The notes under the pieces: generated by a model
Told to the model about the DNA's origin: nothing
What the model saw: the letters and a program-made list of their open reading frames with translations, nothing else
Databases searched by the model: none
Made by a program: the position numbers and the translations under genes
Source of the DNA: Sideroxyarcus emersonii
GTDB lineage: Bacteria > Pseudomonadota > Gammaproteobacteria > Burkholderiales > Gallionellaceae
DNA: 64,000 bases
Assembly: GCF_021654335.1 (NCBI RefSeq)
Contig: NZ_AP023423.1
Location: 2,355,001-2,419,000, forward strand
Direction of reading: 5' to 3'
In this document: one piece after another, positions 24,271 to 36,903 of the stretch
Position numbering within the stretch: position 1 is the first letter of the stretch
Layout: each line of letters starts with the position of its first letter

Positions 24271-25059
24271 CTAGCGCCGCACCGCCAGCAGGAAGCGGTT
24301 GACCTCCAGTGCGATGGCCGCGGGCGAGAACCTCGCGCCGGCCGCCAGCAGCTTGTTCAGCAAGCCCGGCACCGCCACCCCGCATCCGCGCTGCATCGCC
24401 CGATAGCCGGCAAGCGCCACGGTGCGCGCCTCCATCGGCCTCGACCAGTAGAACAGCAGCGTCCCCTGCGCACCGGCGGTTTCCTCGAATTCGGTGCGCG
24501 TGGGACCGGGACACAATGCGGTCACGCTCACCCCGCTGCCGCGCAATTCGCGCCGGATGCCACGCGAAAACGACAGCACATAGCTTTTGCTCGCGTAATA
24601 CACCGACATGCCGGGCCCGCCCGGCTGGAAACCGGCCAGCGAGGCAACATTGAGTATGCGGCCGTGCCCGCGTTCAATCATGCCCGGCAGTGCATGGCGC
24701 GTGAGCAACGTCAGCGCGGAGATGTCGAGCTGGATCATGCGCTCGATGGCTTCCGGGCGCTCCAGCGCGAATGGGCCGGAATCGCCGACACCGGCGTTGT
24801 TCACCAGCACGTCGACCGCGGGCGCGATATCGCGGATCACCTGCCACAGCGCGTCGGCCGCACCCGGCTGTGCGATGTCCATCGGAACGATGCGAACCGC
24901 GGTACCGCAGGCATCGCGCAGCTCGCTCGCCAATTGCTGCAATCGCTCCACCCGGCGTGCCGACACGATCAGGTCGTAACCGTCCGCCGCAAACAGGCGC
25001 GCCAATTCCTGCCCGATACCGCTGGATGCCCCGGTGATCACTGCCGTCTTCCTGTTCAT
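24271..25059 (-). CDS. Short-chain dehydrogenase/reductase
   Basis: 262 residues of the classical SDR fold: NAD(P) loop TGASSGIGQELA, ARRVERL (basic residue suggests NADP), NNAGVGDSGPF, catalytic Ser in NVASLAGFQPG, and YYASKSYVLSF with the Tyr-Lys pair. DltE/YbbO-like in length and sequence. Substrate unknown. Start at the ATG after a GGAGG site. The next gene upstream encodes the LolA-like protein. Confidence 0.92.
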   Translation of the reverse strand: MNRKTAVITGASSGIGQELARLFAADGYDLIVSARRVERLQQLASELRDACGTAVRIVPMDIAQPGAADALWQVIRDIAPAVDVLVNNAGVGDSGPFALERPEAIERMIQLDISALTLLTRHALPGMIERGHGRILNVASLAGFQPGGPGMSVYYASKSYVLSFSRGIRRELRGSGVSVTALCPGPTRTEFEETAGAQGTLLFYWSRPMEARTVALAGYRAMQRGCGVAVPGLLNKLLAAGARFSPAAIALEVNRFLLAVRR

Positions 25060-25107
25060 GGCTCCTCCACCCGCAAGCTGCGATGCCCGCACAATAATAA
25101 TGAGCGC

Positions 25108-25872
25108 CTATTGCGCCTGGCCGAGATCGAATGCGGACGCATCGATCTGCCGGACCTGCACCCCGGAAAATTCCATCGTCGTTTCGGCATCGGACAGCGC
25201 GTCCTCGATGACCATCCTGCTGACGAAGGGGAGGGACTTCCCTCCGGCTTCGATCGTGTTGCCGTATTCGAAGCGCGCCGTCTTCAGCAGCTTGCCGCTG
25301 ACCGATTCGAACTCGGCCTTGATGCCGACCATGCGCCTGACCGAGACCCAGTAACGGATGCGGTCGTAAGTGACCCGTTTGTTCTTCGCATGCAGGTCGA
25401 GCACATAGCACGCTTCGCCGGCCAGCGGCTCCGTGCCGGCCAGCCGCGCATCGTAATCGCCCGCATAGTTGGTCGCCGCGATGTCGCCATTGGCGGCCTG
25501 CCCGATCAGGCGCTGGTGCGGGGAGATGGGCACCGGCCTGGACAGGCCAGGACGCGCCAGCCACATGTCGCGCCCCACCTGCAGCACCCGGTAACCCTTG
25601 AGGCGGGCGGGTTCCAGCGTCTCCGCCACGCTGGCATCGCCCATCGCCATGACCCGCATGCGCTGCGGCTCGGCCACGCGGTCGGCGTCATGCGAGGTCA
25701 CCCTGATCTCCCATACGATGCCGGGCAGGCTGCCGCCGCGCGCACGGTCGGCATCCTGCAGGATGCGGTTCGCATCGGGCACCGCCGCTGCGGGACCGCC
25801 CAGACAGCACAGCCCGAACAGCAGCGCGCCGAAGACCCGCCGCATGGCAACGTGTTCACGCATGGCAGTCAC
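25108..25872 (-). CDS. Outer-membrane lipoprotein-sorting (LolA-like) periplasmic protein
   Basis: 254 residues with a signal peptide (MRRVFGALLFGLCCLGGPAAA, cleavage before VPDAN). The remainder matches the LolA-like family PF17131 that travels with MacB/FtsX-type exporters: RILQDADRARGG, DMWLARPGLSRPVPIS, YYVL-like strand and RYWVSVRRMVGIKAEF. It probably carries a lipid or lipoprotein for the adjacent ABC transporter. Start is a GTG overlapping the permease stop (GTGA); an internal ATG nine codons later would also give the signal peptide. Confidence 0.85.
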   Translation of the reverse strand: MTAMREHVAMRRVFGALLFGLCCLGGPAAAVPDANRILQDADRARGGSLPGIVWEIRVTSHDADRVAEPQRMRVMAMGDASVAETLEPARLKGYRVLQVGRDMWLARPGLSRPVPISPHQRLIGQAANGDIAATNYAGDYDARLAGTEPLAGEACYVLDLHAKNKRVTYDRIRYWVSVRRMVGIKAEFESVSGKLLKTARFEYGNTIEAGGKSLPFVSRMVIEDALSDAETTMEFSGVQVRQIDASAFDLGQAQ

Positions 25873-27131
25873 ACATGTCCCAGGGCATCGATGATGTCCT
25901 TCCGCGCCGCGCGCCTGGCCGGCAGGTAGGCCGCCACCGTGCCCACCACCGCCATCAGCACGAAAGTGAACAGCGTGCGCCCGGCATCCAGGTCCACCAG
26001 CAGCGGCACGCGGCTGGCGCTGTTGGGCGGCACGTAGGAAATATCGGCCATGTTGACGCCCCAGCGCACCGCAAAGGAGATCAGCAAGCCGACGCTGCAG
26101 CCGATCAGCGTGAGCAGCATCGATTCGACGGTGAACAATCGCACCACGCCGCTGCGCTTCAGGCCGATGGCGCGCAGTGTGCCAATCTCGCGGGTGCGCT
26201 CGATCACCGTCATGCCCATCGAATTGGCCACGCTCATCACCACCACGGTCAGCACGATGGAGAAAATGAAGCCGAAGATCATGTCGAACATGCCGTGCAC
26301 CTGGTTGTAGAAATCGGACAGTTCCTGCCAGGTCATGATCTCGACATCGAATCCTGCCGCCTGGAGCCTGGCCTGCAAACGGTCGCGCATCGCATCGGTC
26401 CGCGCCATGTCGTCCAGCAGGATGGTCAGCCGGTCCGCGCGCCCTTCCGCATCCAGCAGCGTGCGCGCCAATGCCAGCGAGGCGAAGGCGAACTTGTCGT
26501 TGCTGCCCGCATTGCCGGTGTTGAAGGTGCCGCCCACGCTGACGTCCAGCGCGTTGGCCTGGCCGGCCAGCGTATTCACCAGCATCTGTGCCTGCCCGCC
26601 CGCGGCCAGATGCAACATGTCGGCCAGGCCTTCGCTCAGTTCCACCACGTCGGGATGCGCCGGATCCAGCTGTTTCCTCAGCCGGTCGAACATGCCGCTC
26701 TTCTTCTCCGCCTCGGTCAGCACATTCTGCTGCAGGCGCTCCATCGCCGCCGGTTCGATGCTCTCGCCGACGAAGATGGTGCTGGCGCGGCCGTTGCTGA
26801 CCAGCCCGCTGAACGCCAGGCGCGGCGCGACCATCTCGACGTGCGGCTCTTCCTTCAGCAGCCTGGTGATGGCATCAACCTCAGCCGCGGTGAGCATATA
26901 GCGCTCCGGATCGAGTTTGCCTTCCTTGCGCATGCCGCGCTTGCTCAGCGTCAAGTGGCCCAGCATCTCACCGTGGATGGACTGGCGCGCCAGTCCGCCG
27001 TACACGTTGTGCGTGTAACCGGCAAACAGCACGATGGCGGAAAACCCGAAAGAGATGGCGAGCAGTGTCACCAGCGAACGGCGGCGGTTGCGCAGCAGCC
27101 CGCGCAAGGCAAGCTTGAGCATGTTCCTCAT
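25869..27131 (-). CDS. ABC transporter permease, FtsX/LolE type
   Basis: 420 residues. Helix 1 at about 20-42, a large periplasmic domain (about 45-270), then three C-terminal helices typical of FtsX/MacB permeases, with the GMTVIERTREIGTLRAIG loop that contacts the ATPase. Forms a complex with the ATPase gene upstream and LolA-like gene downstream. Its start codon lies inside a 17-base direct repeat left by insertion of a repeat element, see 27127-27301. Confidence 0.93.
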   Translation of the reverse strand: MRNMLKLALRGLLRNRRRSLVTLLAISFGFSAIVLFAGYTHNVYGGLARQSIHGEMLGHLTLSKRGMRKEGKLDPERYMLTAAEVDAITRLLKEEPHVEMVAPRLAFSGLVSNGRASTIFVGESIEPAAMERLQQNVLTEAEKKSGMFDRLRKQLDPAHPDVVELSEGLADMLHLAAGGQAQMLVNTLAGQANALDVSVGGTFNTGNAGSNDKFAFASLALARTLLDAEGRADRLTILLDDMARTDAMRDRLQARLQAAGFDVEIMTWQELSDFYNQVHGMFDMIFGFIFSIVLTVVVMSVANSMGMTVIERTREIGTLRAIGLKRSGVVRLFTVESMLLTLIGCSVGLLISFAVRWGVNMADISYVPPNSASRVPLLVDLDAGRTLFTFVLMAVVGTVAAYLPARRAARKDIIDALGHV

Positions 27132-27143
27132 GCCATCACCTCG
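27127..27143. repeat. 17-bp direct repeat, left copy
   Basis: CTCATGCCATCACCTCG, identical to 27285-27301. Lies over the permease start codon and its ribosome site. The pair flanks repeat copy 2 and fits a target-site duplication. Confidence 0.85.
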
Positions 27144-27148
27144 GCAAT

Positions 27149-27274
27149 CGTCATTCCGGCGCAGGCCGGAATCCAGCAGAAAACAGATTCCGCGCAGCGG
27201 ACAAAACCGGAATGTCGTCCTGCTGCGCAGGAGATTATTGGATTGCCTGGATTCCGGCCTGCGCCGGAATGACG
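27149..27274. repeat. Palindromic mobile repeat, copy 2 (126 bp)
   Basis: Same 28-base inverted arms as the copy at 3546, with a diverged core. The core keeps CCGC-GCA-GCGG and a second hairpin at the same place, CCTGC-TGC-GCAGG (27219-27231), whose stem differs from copy 1 by paired changes. The element separates the ATPase and permease genes of one operon. Confidence 0.92.
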
Positions 27275-27284
27275 GGTTTGATTG

Positions 27285-27301
27285 CTCATGCCATCACCTC
27301 G
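27285..27301. repeat. 17-bp direct repeat, right copy
   Basis: CTCATGCCATCACCTCG, identical to 27127-27143. Covers the last codons and stop of the ATPase gene (EVMA, TGA). Confidence 0.85.
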
Positions 27302-27993
27302 TCGCTGACGATGTTGCCGTCCTGCAGCAATATTTTCCTGTCCACATGGTCGAGCAGTCGCTGGTCATGCGTGGTGAACACGAAGGTGACCTTGCGCGCG
27401 CGGTTCATCTCGCGCATCAACTCGACCACCATGCGGCTGTTCTCGGAATCCAGGTTCGCCGTCGGCTCGTCGGCGATGACCAGCCGGGGATCGACCACCA
27501 GTGCGCGCGCGATGGCCACGCGCTGGCGCTGGCCGCCGGAAAGCTTGTCCGGCAGCGAGTCCTTGAATCGTTCCAGCCCGACATCCACCAGCCGCGCCGC
27601 GGCCCGCTCGCGCGCCGCGTGTTCCGCCACGCCCTGTATCTGCAACGGCAGCATCACATTCTCCAGCGCCGAAAGCACGGGCACCAGGTTGAAGTTCTGG
27701 AACACGAAACCAATCTTCTTGCTGCGGAAATCGGTGAGTTCGTCGTCCGCCAGCGCGCGCGTGTCCTGTTCCTCGAAGTGCACCTCGCCCTCGGTTGGAT
27801 TGTCGATCAGGCCGATGATGTTCATCAGGGTGGATTTGCCGCTGCCGGAGGGGCCCCACACGGCCAGGAATTCGCCCGCATGGATGTCCAGCGAGATGCC
27901 GTGCAGCGCATCGATGGTGGTTTCGCCCAGCAGGAAACGGCGGCGGATGTTGCGCAGCTTCAGGATCGGCGGATGACTGGCCTTATCGCCCAT
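27286..27993 (-). CDS. ABC transporter ATP-binding protein, LolD/MacB type
   Basis: 235 residues. Walker A GPSGSGKST, Q-loop FQNFNLVPVL, signature LSGGQRQRVAIARAL, Walker B LVIADEPTANLD and the switch His in FTTHDQRL. LolD/FtsE subfamily length and sequence; partner permease lies downstream on the same transcript beyond the repeat. Start is the ATG giving MGDKASH; an upstream frame of 19 codons has no family match. Confidence 0.94.
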   Translation of the reverse strand: MGDKASHPPILKLRNIRRRFLLGETTIDALHGISLDIHAGEFLAVWGPSGSGKSTLMNIIGLIDNPTEGEVHFEEQDTRALADDELTDFRSKKIGFVFQNFNLVPVLSALENVMLPLQIQGVAEHAARERAAARLVDVGLERFKDSLPDKLSGGQRQRVAIARALVVDPRLVIADEPTANLDSENSRMVVELMREMNRARKVTFVFTTHDQRLLDHVDRKILLQDGNIVSDEVMA

Positions 27994-28101
27994 GTTCGAC
28001 CTCAACCAGGAATGAATGACGTACTGGCAGCAACCGCTGGCAGCGTACATGCCGGACAGGCGACGCCGGCAAACGGGAAGCAGCCATGCTCCCCGTCCGG
28101 A

Positions 28102-30793
<2,692 letters not shown>

Positions 30794-30794
<1 letters not shown>

Positions 30795-31408
30795 CACTCG
30801 CCCAGCACATCCGCCCCCTCGGGCGGAACGAAGTGGAACAGCTTCGACGGCAACGCCGGATTGTTCTTCAGCTCCGTAAAACGCAACACGGTGTGGTGGC
30901 CGAAAGCATCGTACAGCTCCATTACCGCCAGTTCGGATCTGGCATCGAACGCCATGAGTATCTTCTCGAAGGTGGTTTCGTTCGATTTCGGCGTGGCCTG
31001 CAGCCATTCGAGGCCGTCGCGGCCTTCGATGTCCTTCAGGACGAAACCGCGCTCGATCTCGTTGTCGCCGGACAGCAGCGCCGCCGGGCTGCTGCCCAGC
31101 GCGGCATCCAGCTTCTTCACCGTGACCTGGTTGAGGTCGATGTCGTACAGCCAGAACTTCTTGCCGTCGCCGACGATGAGCTGCTCATACGGTTTCTGGT
31201 AGACCCAGCGGAACTTGCCCGGGCGCACGAACTGCATGGTGCCGGAGGCGAGCTGGATGCGCTTGCCGCTCTTGTCCAGCACTTCCTGGGTGAAACCGGC
31301 CTGCGCAGAGCGCGTTCCGGCGATGAACGATTTCAGCTTGTCGGTGGCCGCCGCATGCGCGGATACCGCCACAAACAACAAAAGGGAAGGCAAAAGTTTA
31401 TTGAGCAT
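30794..31408 (-). CDS. lolA: Outer-membrane lipoprotein carrier protein
   Basis: 204 residues with a signal peptide (cleavage near AHAAATD). LolA features: LKSFIAGTRSAQAGFTQEV, GTMQFVRPGKFRWVY, KFWLYDIDLNQVTVKK, and the C-terminal LPSKLFHFVPPEGADVL. It carries lipoproteins across the periplasm from LolCDE to LolB. Start: ATG giving MLNKLLPS; another ATG five codons earlier is possible. Coupled to rarA by a 1-base overlap. Confidence 0.95.
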
Positions 31409-31483
31409 TTTCCAGACCTGCATTAATGGGAAACAAGGGAAATGACGGCCGGCTTTGCATGCCGAGGCGCACCGGTATTCCGC

Positions 31484-33757
31484 TCACCCTTCACGACTCG
31501 GCGCCAGCACCTCGCGGTTGCCGTTCGGCTGCATCGCCGATACCAGACCTGCTTTCTCCATCGCCTCGATCAGGCGCGCAGCGCGGTTGTAGCCGATGCG
31601 CAGGTGGCGCTGCACCAGCGAGATGGAAGGACGGCGCGTTTTGAGCACGATCTCCACGGCCTGGTCGTACAGCGCATCCGCTTCGGCATCTCCGCCGCCG
31701 CCATCGTATTCGCCTTCGGCCGGTTCATCCAGCGAGGTCAGCACGCCTTCGATGTAGTCCGGCTGGCCCTGCGCCTTGAGGTGCTCGGTGACGCGGTGCA
31801 CTTCCTGGTCGGAAACGAAAGCACCGTGCACGCGTTGCGGATGGCCGCTGCCTGGCGGCAGGTAGAGCATGTCGCCCTGACCGAGCAGCGATTCGGCGCC
31901 CATCTGGTCGAGGATGGTGCGCGAGTCGATCTTGCTGGACACCTGGAACGCGACGCGCGTCGGCACGTTGGCCTTGATCAGGCCGGTGATGACGTCCACC
32001 GACGGCCGCTGCGTCGCCAGCACCAGGTGGATGCCGGCGGCACGCGCCTTCTGCGCCAGCCGCGCGATGAGTTCTTCCACCTTCTTGCCCACCACCATCA
32101 TCAGGTCGGCCAGTTCGTCGATGAAGATGACGATGAACGGCAACTCTTCCAGCGCCTCCGGATTCTCCGGCGTGATGCTGAACGGATTGGTCAGCGGTTC
32201 GCCGGCCTTGATCGCGTCGCGCACCTTCTGGTTGTAGCCGGCGATGTTGCGCACGCCGAGCGCCGACATCAGCTTGTAGCGCTTGTCCATCTCCTGCACC
32301 CCCCAGTTGAGGGCGGAGGCAGCCTGGCGCATGTCGGTGACCACCGGCGCCAGCAGGTGCGGGATGCCTTCATAGACGGAAAGCTCCAGCATCTTCGGGT
32401 CGACCAGCAGCAAGCGCACCTGCTTGGGCGTGGACTTGTACAGCAGGCTCAGGATCATGGCGTTGATCGCCACCGACTTGCCGGAACCGGTGGTGCCGGC
32501 CACCAGCACGTGCGGCATCTTGGCCAGGTCGGCCACTACCGGCTTGCCGGAGATGTCCTTGCCCATCGCCATGGTCAGCGGCGAATTCATCTCGGCATAC
32601 ACCTGCGAACCGAGGATCTCGGACAGGTGCACGATCTGCCGCTTCGGGTTGGGCAGTTCCAGCGCCATGTAGGCTTTGCCGGGGATGGTCTCGACCACGC
32701 GGATGCTCACCACCGACAGCGCGCGCGCCAGGTCGCGCACCAGGTTGACGATCTGGCTGCCCTTCACGCCGACGGCGGGATCGATCTCGTAACGCGTAAT
32801 GACGGGGCCGGGATAGGCGCCGACCACCTTGACTTCGACGCCGAAGTCCTTGAGCTTGCGTTCGATCAGGCGCGAGGTGAATTCCAGCGTCTCGGCGGAC
32901 ACCACCTCCACCTGCTGCTTCGCCTCATCCAGCAGGTGCAGCGGCGGTAGGTCGGAATCCGGCATCTCGGCGAACAGCGATACCTGCTTCTCCTTTTCCA
33001 CGCGCTTCGAACGCGGCACTTCGTAGACCGGCATCTCGATGTGGATGGGTTCGTGCTCTTCCACGCGTTTCTTTTCCTCTTCCACCACCACGCTGCGCTC
33101 CTGCATCGCCTGCGCGCCGATGCGCTTGTCCTGCCGGGTCTGCCAGGTATTGCGCGCCCACAGCCAGCCGTTCTCCAGCATGCCACCCAGCCAGTCGGCG
33201 AACCTGAGCCACGACAAGCCGGTGTAGAGGCTGAAGCTGACCACCATCAATGCCAGCAGGAACAGGGTGGCGCCGGTGAATCCCAGGGTGTGCGACAACG
33301 CGCTGCCCAGCACCGCACCGAGCATGCCGCCAGGGGCCAGCGGCAAGGCGACCTTCCAGGTATAGAGGCGCAACGCTTCCAGTGCGCTGCTGGAGAACAG
33401 CAGCACGCCGAAACCGAGCAGCGAAACCCACAAGGCGCGCTGGTCGAACAGGCTGTCGGCGCGCATGCGGCGATAGCCTGCCCACACGCGCTGCAGCATC
33501 AGCGTGACCCACCACCAGGCGGAGAACCCGAACAGATAGAGCAGCACATCGGCCAGCCATGCCCCCAGCACGCCGCCGGGATTGTGCGTGGTCGCGCCGC
33601 TGGCGCTGTGCGACCAGGACGGGTCGGCACGATCGAAACCGAACAGGATGAGGATGAGATAGAGCGCGACGGCCACCAGCAGCAGCCAGCGCGATTCGCG
33701 CAGCAGGCCGAGCAGCCTTTCCGGCAAAGGCGGACGGGGACTTGCAGGCAATGCCAT
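31484..33757 (-). CDS. ftsK: DNA translocase FtsK
   Basis: 757 residues. Four or five N-terminal membrane helices (about 24-190), a short linker (shorter than in E. coli, so FtsK of the 750-800 residue type), and the motor: Walker [10 protein letters not shown], Walker [13 protein letters not shown], then the gamma winged helix ([21 protein letters not shown]) that reads KOPS sites. Moves chromosome ends through the septum and activates XerCD. Start overlaps the response-regulator stop (TGATG). Confidence 0.96.
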   Translation of the reverse strand: MALPASPRPPLPERLLGLLRESRWLLLVAVALYLILILFGFDRADPSWSHSASGATTHNPGGVLGAWLADVLLYLFGFSAWWWVTLMLQRVWAGYRRMRADSLFDQRALWVSLLGFGVLLFSSSALEALRLYTWKVALPLAPGGMLGAVLGSALSHTLGFTGATLFLLALMVVSFSLYTGLSWLRFADWLGGMLENGWLWARNTWQTRQDKRIGAQAMQERSVVVEEEKKRVEEHEPIHIEMPVYEVPRSKRVEKEKQVSLFAEMPDSDLPPLHLLDEAKQQVEVVSAETLEFTSRLIERKLKDFGVEVKVVGAYPGPVITRYEIDPAVGVKGSQIVNLVRDLARALSVVSIRVVETIPGKAYMALELPNPKRQIVHLSEILGSQVYAEMNSPLTMAMGKDISGKPVVADLAKMPHVLVAGTTGSGKSVAINAMILSLLYKSTPKQVRLLLVDPKMLELSVYEGIPHLLAPVVTDMRQAASALNWGVQEMDKRYKLMSALGVRNIAGYNQKVRDAIKAGEPLTNPFSITPENPEALEELPFIVIFIDELADLMMVVGKKVEELIARLAQKARAAGIHLVLATQRPSVDVITGLIKANVPTRVAFQVSSKIDSRTILDQMGAESLLGQGDMLYLPPGSGHPQRVHGAFVSDQEVHRVTEHLKAQGQPDYIEGVLTSLDEPAEGEYDGGGGDAEADALYDQAVEIVLKTRRPSISLVQRHLRIGYNRAARLIEAMEKAGLVSAMQPNGNREVLAPSREG

Positions 33758-34443
33758 CAATGCCCCTCGGAATCGTTGGGGGCGGGCGGCAGGAATCCCA
33801 GTCGCCGCGCCGCGCTGACCGCCTCCAGGCGCGAATTGACGTGCAAGGCCTGGTAGACGGCGGCCGTATGTATCTTCACGGTACCCTCGGCCAGGTTCAT
33901 CTTCTTGGAGATCTCCTTGTTCGCCATGCCGGCGGCCAGGTTGGTCAGCACCTCTAGCTGGCGCGAAGTGAGGCCGAACTTGGCGGCGCGCTGCGCGCGG
34001 CGGCTGGCCAGCGTCTCGCCCTGGTCGACGTTGTTGACCGCCTGCTGCAGCAGTTGCGGCGGCAGGTAGACACCGCCTTCGAGTACCATGCGCAACGCCG
34101 ACAGCATGATCTTGCTGGAGGACATCTTGGAGATGAATCCCATCGCGCCCGATTCCATCACGCTTTCGATGTCGTCGCGATGGTCGGAGCCGGAGACCAC
34201 CACCAGCGGGATATCGGGATGGCGCAGATGGAAGAACTGGATGGACGGAACGCCTTCGCTGCCTGGCATGTTCAGGTCGAGCAGGGCCAGGTCCGTGTCG
34301 GGATTGTCATGCACCAGTTGCAGGGCATCCTGAAAATTCCCCGAATCCAGTATCTCGACTTCGTCAGCCAGCTGCTGCAATACATAGCGCATTCCATCGC
34401 GAAACAACGCGTGGTCATCCGCCATCAACACCTTTATTTTCAT
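33757..34443 (-). CDS. LuxR-family response regulator
   Basis: 228 residues. Receiver domain with acidic pair ADDH at residues 8-11, phospho-acceptor Asp56 (ALLDLNMPG) and a Lys in SKMSSSK; then a LuxR HTH ([30 protein letters not shown]). The partner is most likely the hybrid histidine kinase encoded 55 bases upstream. It is coupled to ftsK by a 1-base overlap, an unusual junction. Confidence 0.94.
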   Translation of the reverse strand: MKIKVLMADDHALFRDGMRYVLQQLADEVEILDSGNFQDALQLVHDNPDTDLALLDLNMPGSEGVPSIQFFHLRHPDIPLVVVSGSDHRDDIESVMESGAMGFISKMSSSKIMLSALRMVLEGGVYLPPQLLQQAVNNVDQGETLASRRAQRAAKFGLTSRQLEVLTNLAAGMANKEISKKMNLAEGTVKIHTAAVYQALHVNSRLEAVSAARRLGFLPPAPNDSEGH

Positions 34444-34498
34444 CTTGCACCTCTCCGACCCATGGCACCCGTAATCATATCACTCCGGGCAGGGGTTT

Positions 34499-36319
34499 CT
34501 AGCTCTCGCCATGCATCGCGAAATACATCATCGCCCGCAACCGCATCGGGGCGATGGGCTTGTGCAGCAGGATCGCACCGCTCGCATGGATCTCGTGCAG
34601 GGTCTCGCTGGCGGTATCGCCGGTCAACACCACGGCCGGCAATTCCTCTCCCCATGCTGCGCGCATCTGCCTGATGACCTGAATGGCAGTCGTGCCATGG
34701 GGCAGGCGGTAATCGCACACCAGCAGGTCCGGCTTCGCCTGGGCGATATCCAGCTTGCGTATCACATCCTCCGCATATTCCCCCGCCACCACCCTGCAAC
34801 CCCATTGCTCCATCAGGTCGGTGGTGACATCGCGGATATCCTGGTCGTCTTCGACCAGCGCCACCACGCTGCCGCCCAGGTCGTATTGGGAATGCGCGGT
34901 GACGAAGGGCTGCACCAGGTTTTCCGCATTGCCTGTCGGCACCTCGAAACCGAACACCGAACCGACACCGGGCTGCGAACTCACCGTCACCTCGCATTCC
35001 AGCAGTTCCTCGATCCGGCGCACGATGGCCAGCCCCAGCCCCAGCCCCTTGCGGCGGTCGCGATGCGGGTTGTCCGCCTGGTAATATTCCTCGAAGATGT
35101 GCGGCAATGTCTCTTCCGCGATGCCGATGCCGGTATCCGCGACTTCCAGCGCGACCTTGCCCGGCAGGCTGCGGCAGCGCACCTCCACACTGCCGCTATG
35201 GCTGTAACGGATGGCATTGGAGATCAGGTTGCGCAGCATGCGTTCCAGCAGGAACGGATCGCTGTAGATTGCGACATCGCATCCGCCTTGCCGGTTGCAT
35301 TCACCCTCCAGGCAGACGGGCAGGCGGAAATCCAGCGCTTTCGCCTGGGCCAGCGGCGCAAAATCGCCGTATATCCGGTCGAACAGCGCCCCCAGCATGA
35401 AATGCTGCTTGCGCGGCTCGACGATACCGGCATCCAGACGCGACACGTCCAGCAGGTCGTCGAACATGTCAACCAAGGCATTGACCGATTTGCCGATCTG
35501 CCCGGCCAGGCGCGCGGTCTCCTTTTCCTTGGCCGTGTCCTGCAAGGCATCCGAGAACAGGCGCAATGCCTGCAACGGCTGGCGCAGGTCGTGGCTGGCG
35601 GTGGCCAGGAACTTCGACTTGGCCTGGCTGGCCTGCTCGGCAAGCTGGCGCGATGACTCCGCTTCGCGTTTGCGTGCAATCAGCGCCTCGACCAGGATTT
35701 CGTTTTCGAAACGGCGCCGCTGCGATTGCTCGAAGGTGCGGATCAATTCCAGCGCCGACTTGAGCACGAAAACGCAGAACATGCCCAGCATCGTGAACAA
35801 TATCCAGTGCGTCGTATCGTTTTCCCAGGCCAGCCTGCCCAGCAACGGCAGGATAATGCCGGTCAGGTAGATGAACATCGAAGGGGGATGGAAGGGGTTG
35901 CTGGTCGCCGCGCCCGCTGCGATGCCCATCGCCACGCAGATCAGCAGCGCCTGGTAGGCCAGGTCGCCGGGAACGAACATCAGCACCCCGGCACTGCCCC
36001 AGGTGAGCGAGACCATCGCCGTCAGCTGCCTGAACTTGCGATCCCAGTACAGATTCTCGGCCACATCCCTGGTCTGCTTGCGATGACGGTACCAGACGTA
36101 ATATTCGATCGCATGCACGCAATAGACCGCCGTCAGCCACACCTGCAGACTGAAGTGCGCGACCTTGTCCCACATCAGCATCACCAGCAAGGGCGCCAGC
36201 GCAAGTTGCGTGACCACCATCAGCGGATAGCTGTGGAGACGCGCGCGAATCTGCTCTGCGCGGATCGGCAGATTGACTTCGTCTATTTCGAAGCGCAGCA
36301 GATCGAAAAGCGGGGTCAT
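34499..36319 (-). CDS. Hybrid sensor histidine kinase
   Basis: 606 residues. Five or six N-terminal membrane helices (about 32-190) act as the sensor, followed by a coil, a HisKA domain with His243 in TASHDLRQPLQALRLF, an HATPase domain (NLISNAIRYSHSG, VADTGIGIAEE, GLGLGLAIV), and a C-terminal receiver with Asp536 (LLVCDYRLPHG). The kinase is of the group with HDLRQPLQAL H-boxes. Its signal is unknown. The ATG overlaps the Sco-like gene stop (ATGA), and the LuxR regulator follows. Confidence 0.95.
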   Translation of the reverse strand: MTPLFDLLRFEIDEVNLPIRAEQIRARLHSYPLMVVTQLALAPLLVMLMWDKVAHFSLQVWLTAVYCVHAIEYYVWYRHRKQTRDVAENLYWDRKFRQLTAMVSLTWGSAGVLMFVPGDLAYQALLICVAMGIAAGAATSNPFHPPSMFIYLTGIILPLLGRLAWENDTTHWILFTMLGMFCVFVLKSALELIRTFEQSQRRRFENEILVEALIARKREAESSRQLAEQASQAKSKFLATASHDLRQPLQALRLFSDALQDTAKEKETARLAGQIGKSVNALVDMFDDLLDVSRLDAGIVEPRKQHFMLGALFDRIYGDFAPLAQAKALDFRLPVCLEGECNRQGGCDVAIYSDPFLLERMLRNLISNAIRYSHSGSVEVRCRSLPGKVALEVADTGIGIAEETLPHIFEEYYQADNPHRDRRKGLGLGLAIVRRIEELLECEVTVSSQPGVGSVFGFEVPTGNAENLVQPFVTAHSQYDLGGSVVALVEDDQDIRDVTTDLMEQWGCRVVAGEYAEDVIRKLDIAQAKPDLLVCDYRLPHGTTAIQVIRQMRAAWGEELPAVVLTGDTASETLHEIHASGAILLHKPIAPMRLRAMMYFAMHGES

Positions 36320-36903
36320 TTGAATGCCAGCAATATTCTGACGTCCTGTACCCACGAATCCGCATGCTGCCAGAAAGGCGCCAGCAGCACCGGCTGGCCT
36401 CTGGGTGCGATGAAGTATGTCCCGGCCGTATGATCCAGGTCGTAGCCGCCGTTCTTGTTCGGGTGCTTCTCGTAGGTCACGCCGAACGCCTGCGCCGCCT
36501 GTGCGGTCGCCGCACTGTCGCCATACAACCCCTTGAAGGTGGGATAGAACGCGGTCGGATATTTCGCCAGCAATTCCGGCGTATCGCGTTCGGGATCGAG
36601 CGTGACGAACAGCACCTGCACCCGGTCGGCATCCTTGCCCAGCAGACGCATCATGTGCGCCAGGTCGGCGAGCGTGGTCGGGCACACCTGCGGGCAGTGG
36701 GTATAGCCGAAGAACAGCACCACCACCTTGCCGCGGAAGTCCGCCAGGCTGACCGGCTTGCCGGCTGCATCGCTGAGGTGGAAGTCCGCATGCGCATACT
36801 TCGCCGTCACATCGCCCGCCAGGAACGGGGAAGGCAATGTCTGCTCGCCGCACGAGGCCAGCACTGGCAACAACAGGATCAGGAGAAATCTATACAGGTA
36901 CAT
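36316..36903 (-). CDS. SCO1/SenC-family copper chaperone, lipoprotein
   Basis: 195 residues. Signal with lipobox (LPVLASC), thioredoxin fold with the copper-binding CXXXC (THCPQVCP) and the distal His in GGYDLDHTAGTYFI. Sco delivers copper to the Cu-A site of cytochrome oxidase and can sense redox state. Here it lies in a run with a COG2836 membrane protein upstream and a sensor kinase downstream, coupled by ATGA, which suggests that the kinase responds to copper or respiration (inference). Confidence 0.95.
   Translation of the reverse strand: MYLYRFLLILLLPVLASCGEQTLPSPFLAGDVTAKYAHADFHLSDAAGKPVSLADFRGKVVVLFFGYTHCPQVCPTTLADLAHMMRLLGKDADRVQVLFVTLDPERDTPELLAKYPTAFYPTFKGLYGDSAATAQAAQAFGVTYEKHPNKNGGYDLDHTAGTYFIAPRGQPVLLAPFWQHADSWVQDVRILLAFK

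Noticed and set aside
31484..33757. Possible truncation of FtsK because of the short linker
   Set aside because: Lengths of 750-800 residues are normal for betaproteobacterial FtsK, and all motor and gamma-domain motifs are present.
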